Shown here piece after piece: positions 51,802-62,770 of a stretch of 64,000 bases of DNA. The stretch comes from Microbacterium sp. LWH7-1.2 (GTDB lineage Bacteria; Actinomycetota; Actinomycetes; Actinomycetales; Microbacteriaceae). Every line of letters starts with the position of its first letter. The stretch's first letter is position 1. The DNA lies in NCBI RefSeq assembly GCF_038397755.1, contig NZ_CP151637.1:806001-870000 (forward strand). The letters are read 5' to 3'. The notes below the pieces were generated by a model that worked only from the letters and a program-made list of their open reading frames with translations, was not told where the DNA came from and did not search any database. Position numbers and translations under genes: made by a program.

Positions 51802-53631
51802 TCAGATGCCCAGGTTGCCCTCGAACGCGGCGGCCTCCAGGCGCGTCTTCACGGCACCGAGGAAGCGCGCAGCGTCCGCACCGTCGATGACGCGGTGGTC
51901 GTACGACAGCGCGAGGTAGACGTACGAGCGCACCGAGATCGCGTCCTTGCCGTCGACCGTCACGACGCCGGGACGCTTGACGACCACGCCGGTGCCGAGG
52001 ATCGCGGTCTGGGGCAGGAACACGACGGGGGTGTCGAACAGCGCGCCGCGCGAACCGGTGTTGGTCAGCGTGAACGTGCCGCCCGCGAGCTCGTCGGGCT
52101 TCAGCTTGTTGTCGCGCGTACGCGCGGCGAGGTCGGCGATCTCGTGAGCGATCTGGGCGAGGTTCTTGCCCGCCGCGTCACGGAGCACCGGAGTCAGGAG
52201 TCCGCGCTCGGTGTCGACCGCGATGGAGAGGTTCTCCGTCGCCGGGTAGACGATCTGATCGCCGTCCACCGTCGAGTTGACGACGGGGTACGCCTGGAGC
52301 GCCTCGGCGGCGGCCAGCGCGAAGAACGGCAGGAACGACAGCTTGTCGCCGGTCTTCGCCAGGAAGTCGTTCTTCACCTTGTCGCGGAAGGTCGCGAGCT
52401 TCGTGACGTCCACCTCGACCACCGAGGTCAGCTGCGCCGTCGACTGCATCGACTCCACGGCCCGCGAGGCGAGCACCTTGCGAAGACGCGACATCGGCTG
52501 GGTGGTGCCGCGCAGCGGCGACACCTCGAGCGGCGCGGGCGCGGGCGCAGCCGCAGCAGCGGCAGGAGCGGACGCCGCGGCCTCCGCCGCCTTGAGCACG
52601 TCCTCCTTGCGGATGCGACCGCCGACGCCGGTGCCCTTCACCGAACCGAGGTCGACGCCCTGCTGCTGAGCGAGGCGACGAACGAGCGGCGTGACGTAGG
52701 TGATCCCGTCCTCCTCGGCGACAAGCGCCGGAGCGGCGGGCGCCGGGGCCGCGGCGGGAGCGGGAGCGGCAGCCGGGGCGGGAGCAGCAGCGGGGGCGGG
52801 AGCGGCCGCGGGAGCCGGGGCAGCAGCGGCAGCGGGGGCCGGAGCGGCCGCGGCAGCCGGGGCGGGAGCCGGGGCGGCTGCGGGCGTCGGAGCCTCGGCG
52901 GCCGGAGCCGGTGCCTCAGCGGCCGGAGCCGGTGCCTCAGCCGCCGGTGCCTGAGCAGGCGCCGCGGCGGCGGGCGCCGCACCTGCCTCCCCGATGCGGG
53001 CGAGCGGCGAGCCGACGGCGACGGTCTCGTCTTCGGCGACCAGGATCTCGGTGAGCACGCCGGCGAACGGCGACGGGATCTCGGTGTCGACCTTGTCGGT
53101 CGAGATCTCGAGGAGCGGCTCGTCGACGGCGACCTCCTCGCCGATCTGCTTGAGCCAGCGGGTGACGGTGCCTTCGGTGACGCTCTCGCCGAGCTCGGGC
53201 AGGACGACATCCTTGCCTCCGCCTGCGGACGCGGCGGGCTGCTCGGCAGCGGGTGCCGGCGCGGGCTCGGCCGGGGCTGCCGGAGCCTCGGCGGACGGTG
53301 CCTCCGCGGGCGCAGCCGAGGCGGCCTCAGCGGGCGCGGCCTGAGCCTCGGCGGCGGCGGCCTCGGGGGCCGGAGCGGCGGCGGGGGTACCGGAGCCGTC
53401 ACCGATCTTCGCCAGCACAGCGCCGACCTCGACGGTCTCGTCCTCCTGCACGAGGATCTCCTCGATCACGCCGCTGACCGGCGAGGGGATCTCGGTGTCC
53501 ACCTTGTCCGTGGAGATCTCGAGCAGGCCCTCGTCCGCCTGGACCGTGTCGCCGACGTTCTTGAGCCAGCGGGTGACCGTTCCCTCGGTCACGCTCTCGC
53601 CGAGAGCGGGGAGGACCACGGATGTGCTCAT
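51802..53631 (-). CDS. sucB: 2-oxoacid dehydrogenase E2 (dihydrolipoamide acyltransferase)
   Basis: A 609-residue E2. Two lipoyl domains (each with [10 protein letters not shown] around the modified Lys) at about 1-78 and 140-218 are separated by Ala/Pro linkers; an E3/E1-binding domain ([16 protein letters not shown]) lies near 310-345; the acyltransferase core ends with [16 protein letters not shown] carrying the catalytic His. Annotation databases usually call this SucB, but in actinobacteria it may serve both pyruvate and 2-oxoglutarate dehydrogenases. lpdA follows upstream on the same strand. The stop lies near the IS element. Confidence 0.93.
   Translation of the reverse strand: MSTSVVLPALGESVTEGTVTRWLKNVGDTVQADEGLLEISTDKVDTEIPSPVSGVIEEILVQEDETVEVGAVLAKIGDGSGTPAAAPAPEAAAAEAQAAPAEAASAAPAEAPSAEAPAAPAEPAPAPAAEQPAASAGGGKDVVLPELGESVTEGTVTRWLKQIGEEVAVDEPLLEISTDKVDTEIPSPFAGVLTEILVAEDETVAVGSPLARIGEAGAAPAAAAPAQAPAAEAPAPAAEAPAPAAEAPTPAAAPAPAPAAAAAPAPAAAAAPAPAAAPAPAAAPAPAAAPAPAAAPAPAAPALVAEEDGITYVTPLVRRLAQQQGVDLGSVKGTGVGGRIRKEDVLKAAEAAASAPAAAAAAPAPAPLEVSPLRGTTQPMSRLRKVLASRAVESMQSTAQLTSVVEVDVTKLATFRDKVKNDFLAKTGDKLSFLPFFALAAAEALQAYPVVNSTVDGDQIVYPATENLSIAVDTERGLLTPVLRDAAGKNLAQIAHEIADLAARTRDNKLKPDELAGGTFTLTNTGSRGALFDTPVVFLPQTAILGTGVVVKRPGVVTVDGKDAISVRSYVYLALSYDHRVIDGADAARFLGAVKTRLEAAAFEGNLGI
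52730..52960 (-). repeat. Ala/Pro linker repeats in the E2 gene
   Basis: Short GC-rich tandem units encode APAPAA-type and EAPAPAA repeats between the second lipoyl and the binding domain. They are a flexible linker, not an independent element. Confidence 0.8.
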
Positions 53632-53693
53632 GAGGATGTCTCCTTCTGAAGAAATATCGGATCTAGCTTAGTGATGGGGCGCGCCCCGGAGGG

Positions 53694-55067
53694 TCACAGC
53701 GCGTGCAGCGGCTTGCCCGCCAGAGCGAGGAACGCCTCGCCGAGCGCTTCGGACTGGGTCGGGTGCGCGTGGACGAACGGCGCGATGTCTTCGGGGTGGG
53801 CTTCCCAGCCGACGACGAGCTGTCCTTCGGTGATGAGCTCGCCGACGCGGTCGCCGATCAGGTGGACGCCGAGAACCGGGCCGTCCTTGACGCGCACGAC
53901 CTTGACGATGCCGCTCGTGCCGAGGATCTCGCTCTTGCCGTTGCCCGCGAGGTTGTACTCGTAGGAGACGATGCCGTCCGCACCGTGCGCGTCGGCGGCC
54001 TGCGCCTCGGTGAGGCCCACGGACGCGACCTCCGGGTGGCTGTACGTGACCTTGGGGATGTGGGCGTCGGGGATCACGACGGGAGACAGACCCGCGATCT
54101 CCTCGGCGACGAAGATGCCCTGCTGGAACCCGCGGTGGGCGAGTTGGAGGCCGGGGACGATGTCACCCACCGCCCACACGTGGTCGACCCCGGTGCGCAG
54201 CCGCTCGTCGGTGATGACGAAGCCGCGATCGATCGTCACACCGGCCTCCTCGTAGCCGAGGCCCGCGGTCGCCGGCCCGCGCCCGACGGCGACGAGCAGG
54301 TAGTCCGCCGTGAACGTCTTGCCGTCCTCGAGCGTCACGGTCACCGCGTCCGCGGTCTGCGACGCGCTCTGGAACCGCACGCCGAGGGAGTACGGGATGC
54401 CGCGACGCCGGAACGCGCGCTCGAGGCCCTTGCTGAGCGCGACGTCTTCGTTGGGCACGAGGTGGTCGAGCGCCTCGACGATGGTGACCTCGGCGCCGAA
54501 CGAGCGCCAGACGCTCGCGAACTCGACGCCGATGACCCCGCCGCCCAGGATGACGACGCTGCCGGGGATCTCGTCGAGCTCGAGGGCGTGCTCGCTGGTG
54601 AGGATGCGACCGCCGATCTCGAGCCCGGGCAGCGTCCGGCTGTACGAGCCCGTCGCCAGCACGACGTCGGTGCCGCGATAGAGGTCGTCGCCGACGCGGA
54701 CGGCGGGACCTGCCTCCAGGCGCCCCTCGCCGTTCACGACGGTGATGCCGCGGGCCTTGACCATGCCCTCGAGTCCCTTGTACTTCTTCGCGACGATGCC
54801 TTCGCGGTAGGCGCGGACGCCCGCCGGGTCGATGCCCTCGAAGGTCGCGCGGATGCCGATGGCCGCAGCATCCCGTGCCGTGTCGGCCACCTCGGCCGCG
54901 TGCAGCAGCGCCTTCGTCGGGATGCACCCGCGGTGCAGGCAGGTGCCTCCCACCTTGCCCTTCTCGACAAGGGCCACGGTCTTGCCGAGTTCCGCGGCGC
55001 GGAGCGCGGCCGCGTAGCCGCCGCTTCCACCGCCGAGAATGACGAGATCGAAGGAGTGGTCGGTCAT
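53694..55067 (-). CDS. lpdA: Dihydrolipoyl dehydrogenase (E3)
   Basis: A 457-residue flavoprotein that reoxidises lipoyl-E2. The FAD motif LGGGSGGYAAALRAAELG is at the N-terminus, the redox pair in GGTCLHRGCIPTK near residue 45, the NAD motif VILGGGVIGVEFA near 175 and the C-terminal HAHPTQSEALGE His-Glu pair. It overlaps the pepA stop (ATGA) and is followed by sucB after a 62-bp gap. Confidence 0.96.
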   Translation of the reverse strand: MTDHSFDLVILGGGSGGYAAALRAAELGKTVALVEKGKVGGTCLHRGCIPTKALLHAAEVADTARDAAAIGIRATFEGIDPAGVRAYREGIVAKKYKGLEGMVKARGITVVNGEGRLEAGPAVRVGDDLYRGTDVVLATGSYSRTLPGLEIGGRILTSEHALELDEIPGSVVILGGGVIGVEFASVWRSFGAEVTIVEALDHLVPNEDVALSKGLERAFRRRGIPYSLGVRFQSASQTADAVTVTLEDGKTFTADYLLVAVGRGPATAGLGYEEAGVTIDRGFVITDERLRTGVDHVWAVGDIVPGLQLAHRGFQQGIFVAEEIAGLSPVVIPDAHIPKVTYSHPEVASVGLTEAQAADAHGADGIVSYEYNLAGNGKSEILGTSGIVKVVRVKDGPVLGVHLIGDRVGELITEGQLVVGWEAHPEDIAPFVHAHPTQSEALGEAFLALAGKPLHAL

Positions 55068-56551
55068 CGTGCCTCCTCATCGAGGTCTGCCAGGACGAAG
55101 CGGATCAGGCTGCGCACGGTGGCGGCAGTCGGTCCCTTGTCGGTGAAGCCGTACGGCGCGCCCTTGTGGGTCCCGCTGCCGGCGATGTCGAGATGCACCC
55201 AGGGGATTCGAGGCGCATCCGTCTCGTCGGCGGTGCGGCCGACGAAGTGGCGCAGGAACAGTCCTGCGAAGAGAGAGCCGCCGGCAGGGTCGCCGATCTT
55301 GGCGTTCTGCAGGTCGGCGATGGGGGAGTCGAGCTCCTCGACCATGTGGGCGGGGAGGGGCAGCTGCCATGCGGGCTCGTCGGCCTCGGCAGCCGCGGCG
55401 AGGTAGGTCGCCACGGCGTCGTCGTCGCCCATCACGCCGGTGTGGCGCGTGCCGAGGGCGATGAGGATCGCACCGGTGAGCGTTGCGACATCGACGATCA
55501 CGTCGGGCTTCTCCCGGCTGGCCGCGACCAGTCCGTCGGCGAGCACCAGGCGGCCCTCGGCGTCGGTGTTGAGCACCTCGACGGTCGTGCCGTCCAGGAG
55601 GCGCAGCACGTCGCCGGGTCGCGTGGCGCGGCCCGACGGCATGTTGTCGGCGACGCAGAGCCACGCCGTCACCTTGACGGGAGCGCCGACGGATGCCGCG
55701 GCTCGCAGCACACCGAGCACCGTGGCGGCGCCCGCCATGTCGTACTTCATCCCGACCATCGACGCGGCCGGTTTCAGCGACAGGCCGCCGGTGTCGAACG
55801 TGATGCCCTTGCCCACCAGCGCCACGTGCCTGGCGGCGCCCTCGGGCGCGTACTCGAGGCGGATGAGGCGCGGCGGGCGATCCGAGCCCTGTCCTACGCC
55901 GAGGATCCCGCCGAAGCCCTGCTCGCGGAGCGCCCCCTCGTCGAGGACCTCGACCGTGACCGGCAGGTCCGCGACGGACTCGGTCGCACGCGCGGCGACA
56001 TCCGCAGGCCCGAGCCATTCCGCCGGGGTGTTCACGAGGTCCTTCACGAGGGCGACGGATGCTGCGGTCTCGACGATCAGCCTCAGCGCGGCGTCGTCCG
56101 GCTCTGCGGTGCCGTGCACGACCACGCGCTCCGCACGAGGCTTCGGCGCTTCGGTCTTGTACCCCTCGAAGCGGTAGCCGCCGAGCGCGGCGCCCTCCGC
56201 GGCCGCCGTCCACAGCGACGGATCGGCGAAGGGTGCGGCGACGGCGACCGTCGCGAACCCGGTGATGGCGCGGACCGCCGCGCCGACCGCATCGCGCAGG
56301 GCCGCGGCATCCGGAGCCGAACCGGTCCCCACGACGGCCAGCGGAACCGTCGTCGCATCGGGCACGTGGACCCGCACCCAGGCACCCACGGCGCCGGTGA
56401 AGCCCACTCCCGACAGCGCCTCGGCCAGGCCCGGCCAGTCCGAGAGATCGGGGCCTCCGTCGGCGTCGAGCGGGGGGAGCGCGAGGAGGAGAAGGTCGGC
56501 GTCGGACTCTCGGACGGATGCAGTGCGGTACTCGAGGTCGGGGAACGACAT
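55064..56551 (-). CDS. pepA: Leucyl aminopeptidase
   Basis: A 495-residue M17 aminopeptidase that trims N-terminal residues from peptides. Metal-site residues are in VGKGITFDTGGLSLKP, MKYDMAGAA and the family signature NTDAEGRLVLAD. The start is ATG 56551 rather than 56560: TAGGAT (minus strand) lies seven bases upstream and could drive a leaderless transcript, and GGAG is also near. It is divergent from the PAC2 gene and leads the pepA-lpdA-sucB group. Confidence 0.95.
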   Translation of the reverse strand: MSFPDLEYRTASVRESDADLLLLALPPLDADGGPDLSDWPGLAEALSGVGFTGAVGAWVRVHVPDATTVPLAVVGTGSAPDAAALRDAVGAAVRAITGFATVAVAAPFADPSLWTAAAEGAALGGYRFEGYKTEAPKPRAERVVVHGTAEPDDAALRLIVETAASVALVKDLVNTPAEWLGPADVAARATESVADLPVTVEVLDEGALREQGFGGILGVGQGSDRPPRLIRLEYAPEGAARHVALVGKGITFDTGGLSLKPAASMVGMKYDMAGAATVLGVLRAAASVGAPVKVTAWLCVADNMPSGRATRPGDVLRLLDGTTVEVLNTDAEGRLVLADGLVAASREKPDVIVDVATLTGAILIALGTRHTGVMGDDDAVATYLAAAAEADEPAWQLPLPAHMVEELDSPIADLQNAKIGDPAGGSLFAGLFLRHFVGRTADETDAPRIPWVHLDIAGSGTHKGAPYGFTDKGPTAATVRSLIRFVLADLDEEAR

Positions 56552-56558
56552 GGTCTCC

Positions 56559-56564
56559 ATCCTA
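56559..56564 (-). promoter_or_regulatory. -10 element, pepA promoter
   Basis: TAGGAT on the minus strand, seven bases before ATG 56551. Confidence 0.5.
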
Positions 56565-56624
56565 GGGACGACGACTGTTCGCTCTGAGCGCGACCGTCAC
56601 GACCCGAGCTCCGCGGACGACTCG

Positions 56625-56630
56625 TAGCAT
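56625..56630 (+). promoter_or_regulatory. -10 element, leaderless PAC2 promoter
   Basis: TAGCAT is followed by six bases and the ATG at 56637. Confidence 0.5.
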
Positions 56631-56636
56631 GGGTGC

Positions 56637-57557
56637 ATGCCTTTTCCCGGCCCGCTGTTCGAGCGTGCGGCTTCAGCGCCGCCCGTGCCGCGCGGGCTGC
56701 CGCTGGTGATCGCCCTCACCGGGTTCACCGATGCCGGCAGTGCCGTGAGCCGAGTGATCGACTACTTCCGCGACGAGCTCTCGCCGACGCCCCTCGCCGT
56801 GTTCTCCAACGACACGCTGCTGGACTACCGCGCACGCCGCCCGATCGTGTCGTTCGAGAAAGATCACCTCACGGACTACCGCCCGTCCCGCCTGGAGCTG
56901 TCGTTCGCCCACGACGCCCTCGGGCAGCCATTCCTGCTGCTGGCGGGATACGAGCCGGACTTCGCCTGGGATGCCTTCACCGAGGCGATCCTGGAATTCA
57001 CCGAACTGTACGGCGTGTCGACGGTGACGTGGGTGCATGCGATCCCGATGCCGGTGCCTCACACGCGCCCGATCGGCACGACGGTGAGCGGCACCCGGTC
57101 GGAGCTGACCGAGGCGCACTCGGTGTGGCAGCCCCACACGCAGGTCCCGGCGACGGCGGGCCACCTGCTCGAGTACCGGCTCGCCGCCGCGGGCGTGCGC
57201 GTCGCGGGCTTCGTGCTGCTGATCCCGCACTATCTCGGCGACACCGAGTACCCCGCCGCCGCTCTGGCGGCTCTCGACAGCCTCACCGTCGCGACGGGGC
57301 TCGTCTTCGCGGGCGACGAGCTGCGCGAGGAGAACCGCGAGTATCTCGAGAAGGTCACAGAGCAGATCGAGGGCAGCGACGAGCTCGCGCGCATGGTGCA
57401 GGGCCTCGAGGAGCGCTACGACGCCTACATGGCCGGATCCACTCTCGCGACCCCGATGATCCACACCGGCGACCTGCCCAGCGCCGACGAGCTGGCCGCC
57501 GAACTCGAGCGGTTCCTGGCATCGCGACCCGCGGAGGACGACAAGCGCGGCTCCTGA
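56637..57557 (+). CDS. PAC2 family protein
   Basis: A 306-residue protein of the PAC2 (proteasome assembly chaperone-like) family. ALTGFTDAGSAV, FLLLAGYEPDFAWDAF and GLVFAGDEL-containing C-terminal helices match the actinobacterial members. The biochemical role in bacteria is not known. It is transcribed alone, with a terminator-like structure behind it. Confidence 0.87.
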   Translation: MPFPGPLFERAASAPPVPRGLPLVIALTGFTDAGSAVSRVIDYFRDELSPTPLAVFSNDTLLDYRARRPIVSFEKDHLTDYRPSRLELSFAHDALGQPFLLLAGYEPDFAWDAFTEAILEFTELYGVSTVTWVHAIPMPVPHTRPIGTTVSGTRSELTEAHSVWQPHTQVPATAGHLLEYRLAAAGVRVAGFVLLIPHYLGDTEYPAAALAALDSLTVATGLVFAGDELREENREYLEKVTEQIEGSDELARMVQGLEERYDAYMAGSTLATPMIHTGDLPSADELAAELERFLASRPAEDDKRGS

Positions 57558-57566
57558 TCGCGCCGG

Positions 57567-57600
57567 CCCGCGCGTCGGAGGAATTCGACGCCCGCGCGGG
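57567..57600 (+). terminator. Stem-loop terminator after PAC2 gene
   Basis: CCCGCGCG-TCG pairs with CGA-bulge-CGCGCGGG. Between here and sigA (57601-57805) I see three TTGACA-like hexamers but no convincing -10 partner. Confidence 0.6.
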
Positions 57601-57805
57601 GTGTTGACACGAGAGATGGAGGTGCGCCGGTCCCGGCGGGGCGATGCTGGCGGCGCACGGCAAGTATGAGATACTAGACGCTCTGACCCGTTGTCAACCT
57701 TCTTCGTGGGGCATCCCTTTGAAGATGTGGACTTGACAAGGGTCTTACTAGTGTCCGAAACCGACCGGAGAGGCGCAGGGCGCTTCGACCGGTGAAAGGC
57801 GAAAC

Positions 57806-59151
<1,346 letters not shown>

Positions 59152-59155
<4 letters not shown>

Positions 59156-59847
59156 GTGAGGCGAACGCCGGCAAGGCGCTCACCGTACAGGTCGAAGGCT
59201 CGTCGTTCGCGCGCATCCCGATCCGCACGCGGGTCGTGATGCCGGGCGACGACCTCGACGCCTTCGTCCGCGAGTACGCGGCAGATGTGGTGCGCGAGGG
59301 CGACCTGCTGTTCGTGACGGAGAAGATCGTCGCGATCACGCAGGGGCGCTCGTACCTTGTCGAGGACATCAAGCCGCGCAAGTTGGCGCTCTTCCTCTCG
59401 AAGTACGTCACGCGCACGCCCTACGGCATCGGACTCGGCATGCCCGAGACGATGGAGATGGCGCTGCGAGAGTGCGGCACGCTCCGCATCCTCTTCGCGG
59501 CAGCCGTCTCCGCCGTTACCAAGCTGTTCGGCCGCAAGGGCGACTTCTATCGCATCGCCGGCGACAAGGCCCGCGCGATCGACGGACCGACGTCGGGAAC
59601 GATCCCCCCGTACAACAAGGCCGTCGTGCTCGGACCCGAGCGCCCGCGCGAGGTCGCGACCCACCTCAAGGCGCTGCTCGGCGGGGTGCCCGAGGTGGCC
59701 GTGGTCGACATCAACGACCTCGGCGGCAACATCCTCGGCTCCACGCTCGACAAGGCGGACGAGAAGCGTCTCGTCTCGATCCTCAGGGACAACCCGCTGG
59801 GTCAGGGCCACCAGTCGACGCCGCTCGGCATCGTCCGGACGATCTGA
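59152..59847 (+). CDS. F420-0:L-glutamate ligase-like protein
   Basis: A 231-residue protein resembling the CofE/FbiB-type F420 ligase domain: [36 protein letters not shown] and the C-terminal [14 protein letters not shown] are typical. CofE adds glutamate to coenzyme F420. No other F420-synthesis gene is in the window, so this relative may act on another substrate. GTG 59152 overlaps the sigA stop. Confidence 0.82.
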
Positions 59848-59855
59848 ACCGGCGC

Positions 59856-59898
59856 TGCCGAAGGCGCGGCATCCTTCACGGATGCCGCGCCTTCGGCA
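59856..59898. terminator. Bidirectional terminator
   Basis: A perfect 19-bp stem with loop TTCAC lies between the convergent F420-ligase-like and ATP-grasp genes. Confidence 0.87.
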
Positions 59899-59901
59899 CG
59901 T

Positions 59902-60924
59902 TCAGAATCCGATCGCCTCGCGGTAGCGGGGCTTGTGGCCGGTGCGGATGCCGGTGACGCTCGGCTTGTTCTCGTAGACACCGGCGCCCCAGTTGCCCTC
60001 GACCAGCACCGGACCGTCCGGCGAGACCACGATGTCCCAGCCGACGTACTGGATCTGGGGCACGACGCGCGCGACCCGGTCGACGAACGCCTTGACCTCG
60101 TCGATCATGGGCAGCTGGAAGTCGGCGATGACGAAGCCGCTGTCGGGGTGCTTCTCGTGCACGTGGCCATGCGAGTCGTAGCCGGGGCCGACGGCATGGC
60201 CGTTCTCGTCGAGCATCGTGTAGAAGCCGCCGAAGGTCATCTGGTCGCTCACCGCCCCGCGACCGAACTTCTGCGCCATCGCCAGGATGTGGGTCTTCTC
60301 GCCGTCGAAGAACGCGGTGACACGCGTGGTGTTCACGGTTCCGGGGCACACGGCCGCGAGGTCGGCGTGCTGGCGGATGACCTCCTCGATGAGCAGCTCG
60401 CCGCGCGCCAGCAGCCCGCGGTGGAAGTCGTCCCAGTCCGAGACGTCGGCTGCGTGGTAGCGGTGCACACCCGTGCCCGCCTGGCCCACCGGCTCCTTCG
60501 TGACGATCGTGCCGTGCTCCTGGGCGAAGGTGCGCACCGCGTCGGCGTTGCCTTCCTCGACGACCATCCAATCGCGACGGAGGAAGTCGCTGAACGTGCG
60601 GTCGAACTCGACCTTGTCCTGGAACCGGCCCCGGTGGGCGGGGTCGTCGTACTTCTGCGACAGCTCGTTCGAGACCGGATGCGTCATGTAGGTCGCCCGC
60701 TCCGCCCGGTTCAGGATCGCGAAGTCGTAGTCGACGTAGTCCTGGAAGCCGACCTGCTTGAAACCCGCCGACCACAGCATGTCGACCACGACCGCGGGGG
60801 TCCACTTGCCGTGCGTGTGCGCGGTCTCTTTCGCGCGCTCCAGCACGGAGCCGACATCGATGCGACGGACGCGCCAGGCGAGGTAGCGAAGGCGGTTCGA
60901 GAGGGCGAGGCCCTGAGAAGACAT
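59902..60924 (-). CDS. ATP-grasp protein (sugar-transfer-associated type)
   Basis: A 340-residue protein of the ATP-grasp fold. GTIVTKEPVGQAGTGVHRY resembles the nucleotide-binding loop, ELLIEEVIRQH the hinge and VGWDIVVSPDGPVLVEGNWGAG the metal-binding Glu/Asn strand. ATP-grasp enzymes join a carboxylate to an amine or similar group; the substrate here is unknown. The start is ATG 60924 with CCCGGAG six bases upstream. It is divergent, at 43 bp, from the racemase-like genes. Confidence 0.8.
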   Translation of the reverse strand: MSSQGLALSNRLRYLAWRVRRIDVGSVLERAKETAHTHGKWTPAVVVDMLWSAGFKQVGFQDYVDYDFAILNRAERATYMTHPVSNELSQKYDDPAHRGRFQDKVEFDRTFSDFLRRDWMVVEEGNADAVRTFAQEHGTIVTKEPVGQAGTGVHRYHAADVSDWDDFHRGLLARGELLIEEVIRQHADLAAVCPGTVNTTRVTAFFDGEKTHILAMAQKFGRGAVSDQMTFGGFYTMLDENGHAVGPGYDSHGHVHEKHPDSGFVIADFQLPMIDEVKAFVDRVARVVPQIQYVGWDIVVSPDGPVLVEGNWGAGVYENKPSVTGIRTGHKPRYREAIGF

Positions 60925-60955
60925 GCGTGCTCCGGGTTCGGTTCGGGGACCCCGA

Positions 60956-60961
60956 TAGTCT
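60956..60961 (+). promoter_or_regulatory. -10 element, leaderless racemase-pair promoter
   Basis: TAGTCT is followed by six bases and GTG 60968. Confidence 0.5.
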
Positions 60962-60967
60962 AGGGGC

Positions 60968-61693
60968 GTGAGTTCCGCGATCCCTGGGCACGACCACACC
61001 GTGCCGGGATCGGACCCTCGCAGCGCACCGGTTGCACGCGTCTCGCGGACCGCCCTGACGGCGAACGCCCAGCCCGCGCGGGAGCGCGGCGTCCGTTCGT
61101 ACGACCCGTCGATCCTGGAAGCGGATGCCTGGGGCCACGGTGCGGAGCTCGTGCGCAGCGTGCTGGCCACCGTGGGCCTCGAGCCGCGGGACCGCCATGC
61201 CGTCGTGACCGCGGGCGACGCGGCGCCGTCGGCCGGACGGACCGGCGCGCTGTCAGCCGCGGCACTCTTCGGACTGCCCGATGCCGGGTCGACCGGTGTG
61301 CCCGCCCTGCGGCTCACGGGCACCGTGCTCTCGGTGAAGGACCTCCGGGCCGGTGAAGGCGTGTCGTACGGCTACGCGTACCGCGCGCCGGCCGACACCC
61401 GGGTCGCGCTGGTCACCGGGGGCTACGCACAGGGCATCGTGCGCGGGCTCGGCGGCGCGGTTCACGTGATGATCGCGGGGGAACGGCACGCCATCGTCGG
61501 GCGCGTCGCGATGGACGTGTGCGTGGTGGAGATCACGGATGCCGCGATCCCGCGCGGCGCCGAGGTCCTGTTTCTCGGCGACCCGGCGCTGGGAGAGCCG
61601 TCGCTCGCCGACTGGGTGCGCGCCACGGAGCTGACCGCCGGCGAGCTGATCACGACGGTCGGACTTCGCGCCACCAGGGTGGAGGCACCGTGA
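60968..61693 (+). CDS. Alanine racemase C-terminal-domain protein, barrel mostly missing
   Basis: A 241-residue protein. The N-terminus keeps a vestige of the racemase barrel, LEADAWGHGAEL, in which the PLP Lys of VKADAYGHG is replaced by Glu; most of the barrel is then missing. The C-terminal racemase domain (about 110-240) is well preserved, with GVSYGYAYRA carrying the catalytic Tyr, VTGGYAQGIVRGL and GRVAMDVCVVEI. Alone it cannot bind PLP in the usual way. It overlaps the next gene by four bases (GTGA). Confidence 0.82.
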   Translation: MSSAIPGHDHTVPGSDPRSAPVARVSRTALTANAQPARERGVRSYDPSILEADAWGHGAELVRSVLATVGLEPRDRHAVVTAGDAAPSAGRTGALSAAALFGLPDAGSTGVPALRLTGTVLSVKDLRAGEGVSYGYAYRAPADTRVALVTGGYAQGIVRGLGGAVHVMIAGERHAIVGRVAMDVCVVEITDAAIPRGAEVLFLGDPALGEPSLADWVRATELTAGELITTVGLRATRVEAP

Positions 61694-62739
61694 CCGCCCG
61701 CCTCTCCGTCGACCTCGATGCCCTCGTCGCGAACGTCGCGCGCGTGCGCGACACGGTGTCTCCCGCCGAGCTGATGCTCGTGGTCAAGGACGACGCCTAC
61801 GGCCACGGCCTGGCGCCCGTCGTGCGGGCCGCCTCCGCCATCGGGGTGACCTGGTTCGGCGCCTTCGACGTGCGGACGGGGTGTGCGGTGCGCGATGCCG
61901 TCGGCGATGACGCCCGGATCTTCGCCTGGATCGCTGCCTCACGCGAGGACCTCGACGCCGCCGTCGCCCAGCGGATCGACCTCGGCATCGGCGACGCCGA
62001 TCTGCTGGAGGAGCTCGCGGACGCCGCGCGGGACGCCGGCGCGACGGTGCGCGCGCACCTCAAGATCGACACCGGCCTGCACCGCAACGGCGTGCGGCCG
62101 GAGCAGTGGCCCGGGTTCGTGTCGCGCGCGGCTGCGCTCCAGACGGAAGGCGTCATCGATGTCGTCGGCGTCTGGAGCCACATCGCGGAGGCGTCGGACG
62201 CCGAGGACGACGACGCCCGCCTTGTCTACGAGTGGGCGCTCGACGAGGCAGCGGCCGCAGGCCTCCGCCCGGCGATGCGTCATCTGGCCGCCAGCGCTGC
62301 CTCGTTCGCGCGCCCGGAGTTCCGCTACGACATGGTTCGTGTGGGGGCGTTCTGTTACGGCATCCGCTCGGCCGGAGGCCCCTCCGCCGACGACCTCGGC
62401 CTCACGCCGATCGGAACGCTCGAGACCGACGTGATCGAGGTGGCCGGAGAGTCCGTCAGGGTCGACCTCGGATTCCTCCACGGGCTTCCGTCGACGCTGC
62501 GCACTCGCGCGGCGGTCGGAACGCCCGCCGGGAGCCGGCAGCTCATCGCCGTGGGGGACTCGGATTCTCTCGTCGCCGCGTGGCGGGGAGCCGCCGTGGG
62601 GGATGCCGTCACCATCTACGGTCCGGGTGCTTCGGGCGAAGTGAGCGCGACGGATCTCGCGGAGCTCATCGGCACCATCGGTGAGGAGATCGCGCTGCGC
62701 GTGTCACCGCTCGTGGAACGCAGATACACCCGCCGCTGA
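61690..62739 (+). CDS. alr: Alanine racemase-like protein with altered C-terminal domain
   Basis: A 349-residue PLP-dependent racemase-like protein. The barrel is intact, with the PLP Lys in LVVKDDAYGHGL near residue 35 and HLKIDTGLHRNGV near 118. The C-terminal domain (about 235-349) is recognisable from its ends (IGTLETDVIEVAGESV, LAELIGTIGEEIALRVSPLVERRY) but the GVSYG-Tyr, GYxDG and GRVxMD motifs are absent. Those motifs are present in the protein encoded directly upstream, so the two may work as a heterodimer. The symbol reflects the barrel only. Confidence 0.82.
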   Translation: MTARLSVDLDALVANVARVRDTVSPAELMLVVKDDAYGHGLAPVVRAASAIGVTWFGAFDVRTGCAVRDAVGDDARIFAWIAASREDLDAAVAQRIDLGIGDADLLEELADAARDAGATVRAHLKIDTGLHRNGVRPEQWPGFVSRAAALQTEGVIDVVGVWSHIAEASDAEDDDARLVYEWALDEAAAAGLRPAMRHLAASAASFARPEFRYDMVRVGAFCYGIRSAGGPSADDLGLTPIGTLETDVIEVAGESVRVDLGFLHGLPSTLRTRAAVGTPAGSRQLIAVGDSDSLVAAWRGAAVGDAVTIYGPGASGEVSATDLAELIGTIGEEIALRVSPLVERRYTRR

Positions 62740-62770
62740 AGCGACGGGTGCGAGTCTGCCGGGGCGGTTC

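Noticed and set aside
52730..52960. GC-rich tandem repeats as a possible CRISPR or regulatory array
   Set aside because: They are in frame and encode the Ala/Pro linker of E2; there are no unique spacers.
57601..57805. TTGACA hexamers at 57604 and 57733 as sigA promoters
   Set aside because: Neither has a -10 element at 16-19 bp, so I could not assign a promoter.
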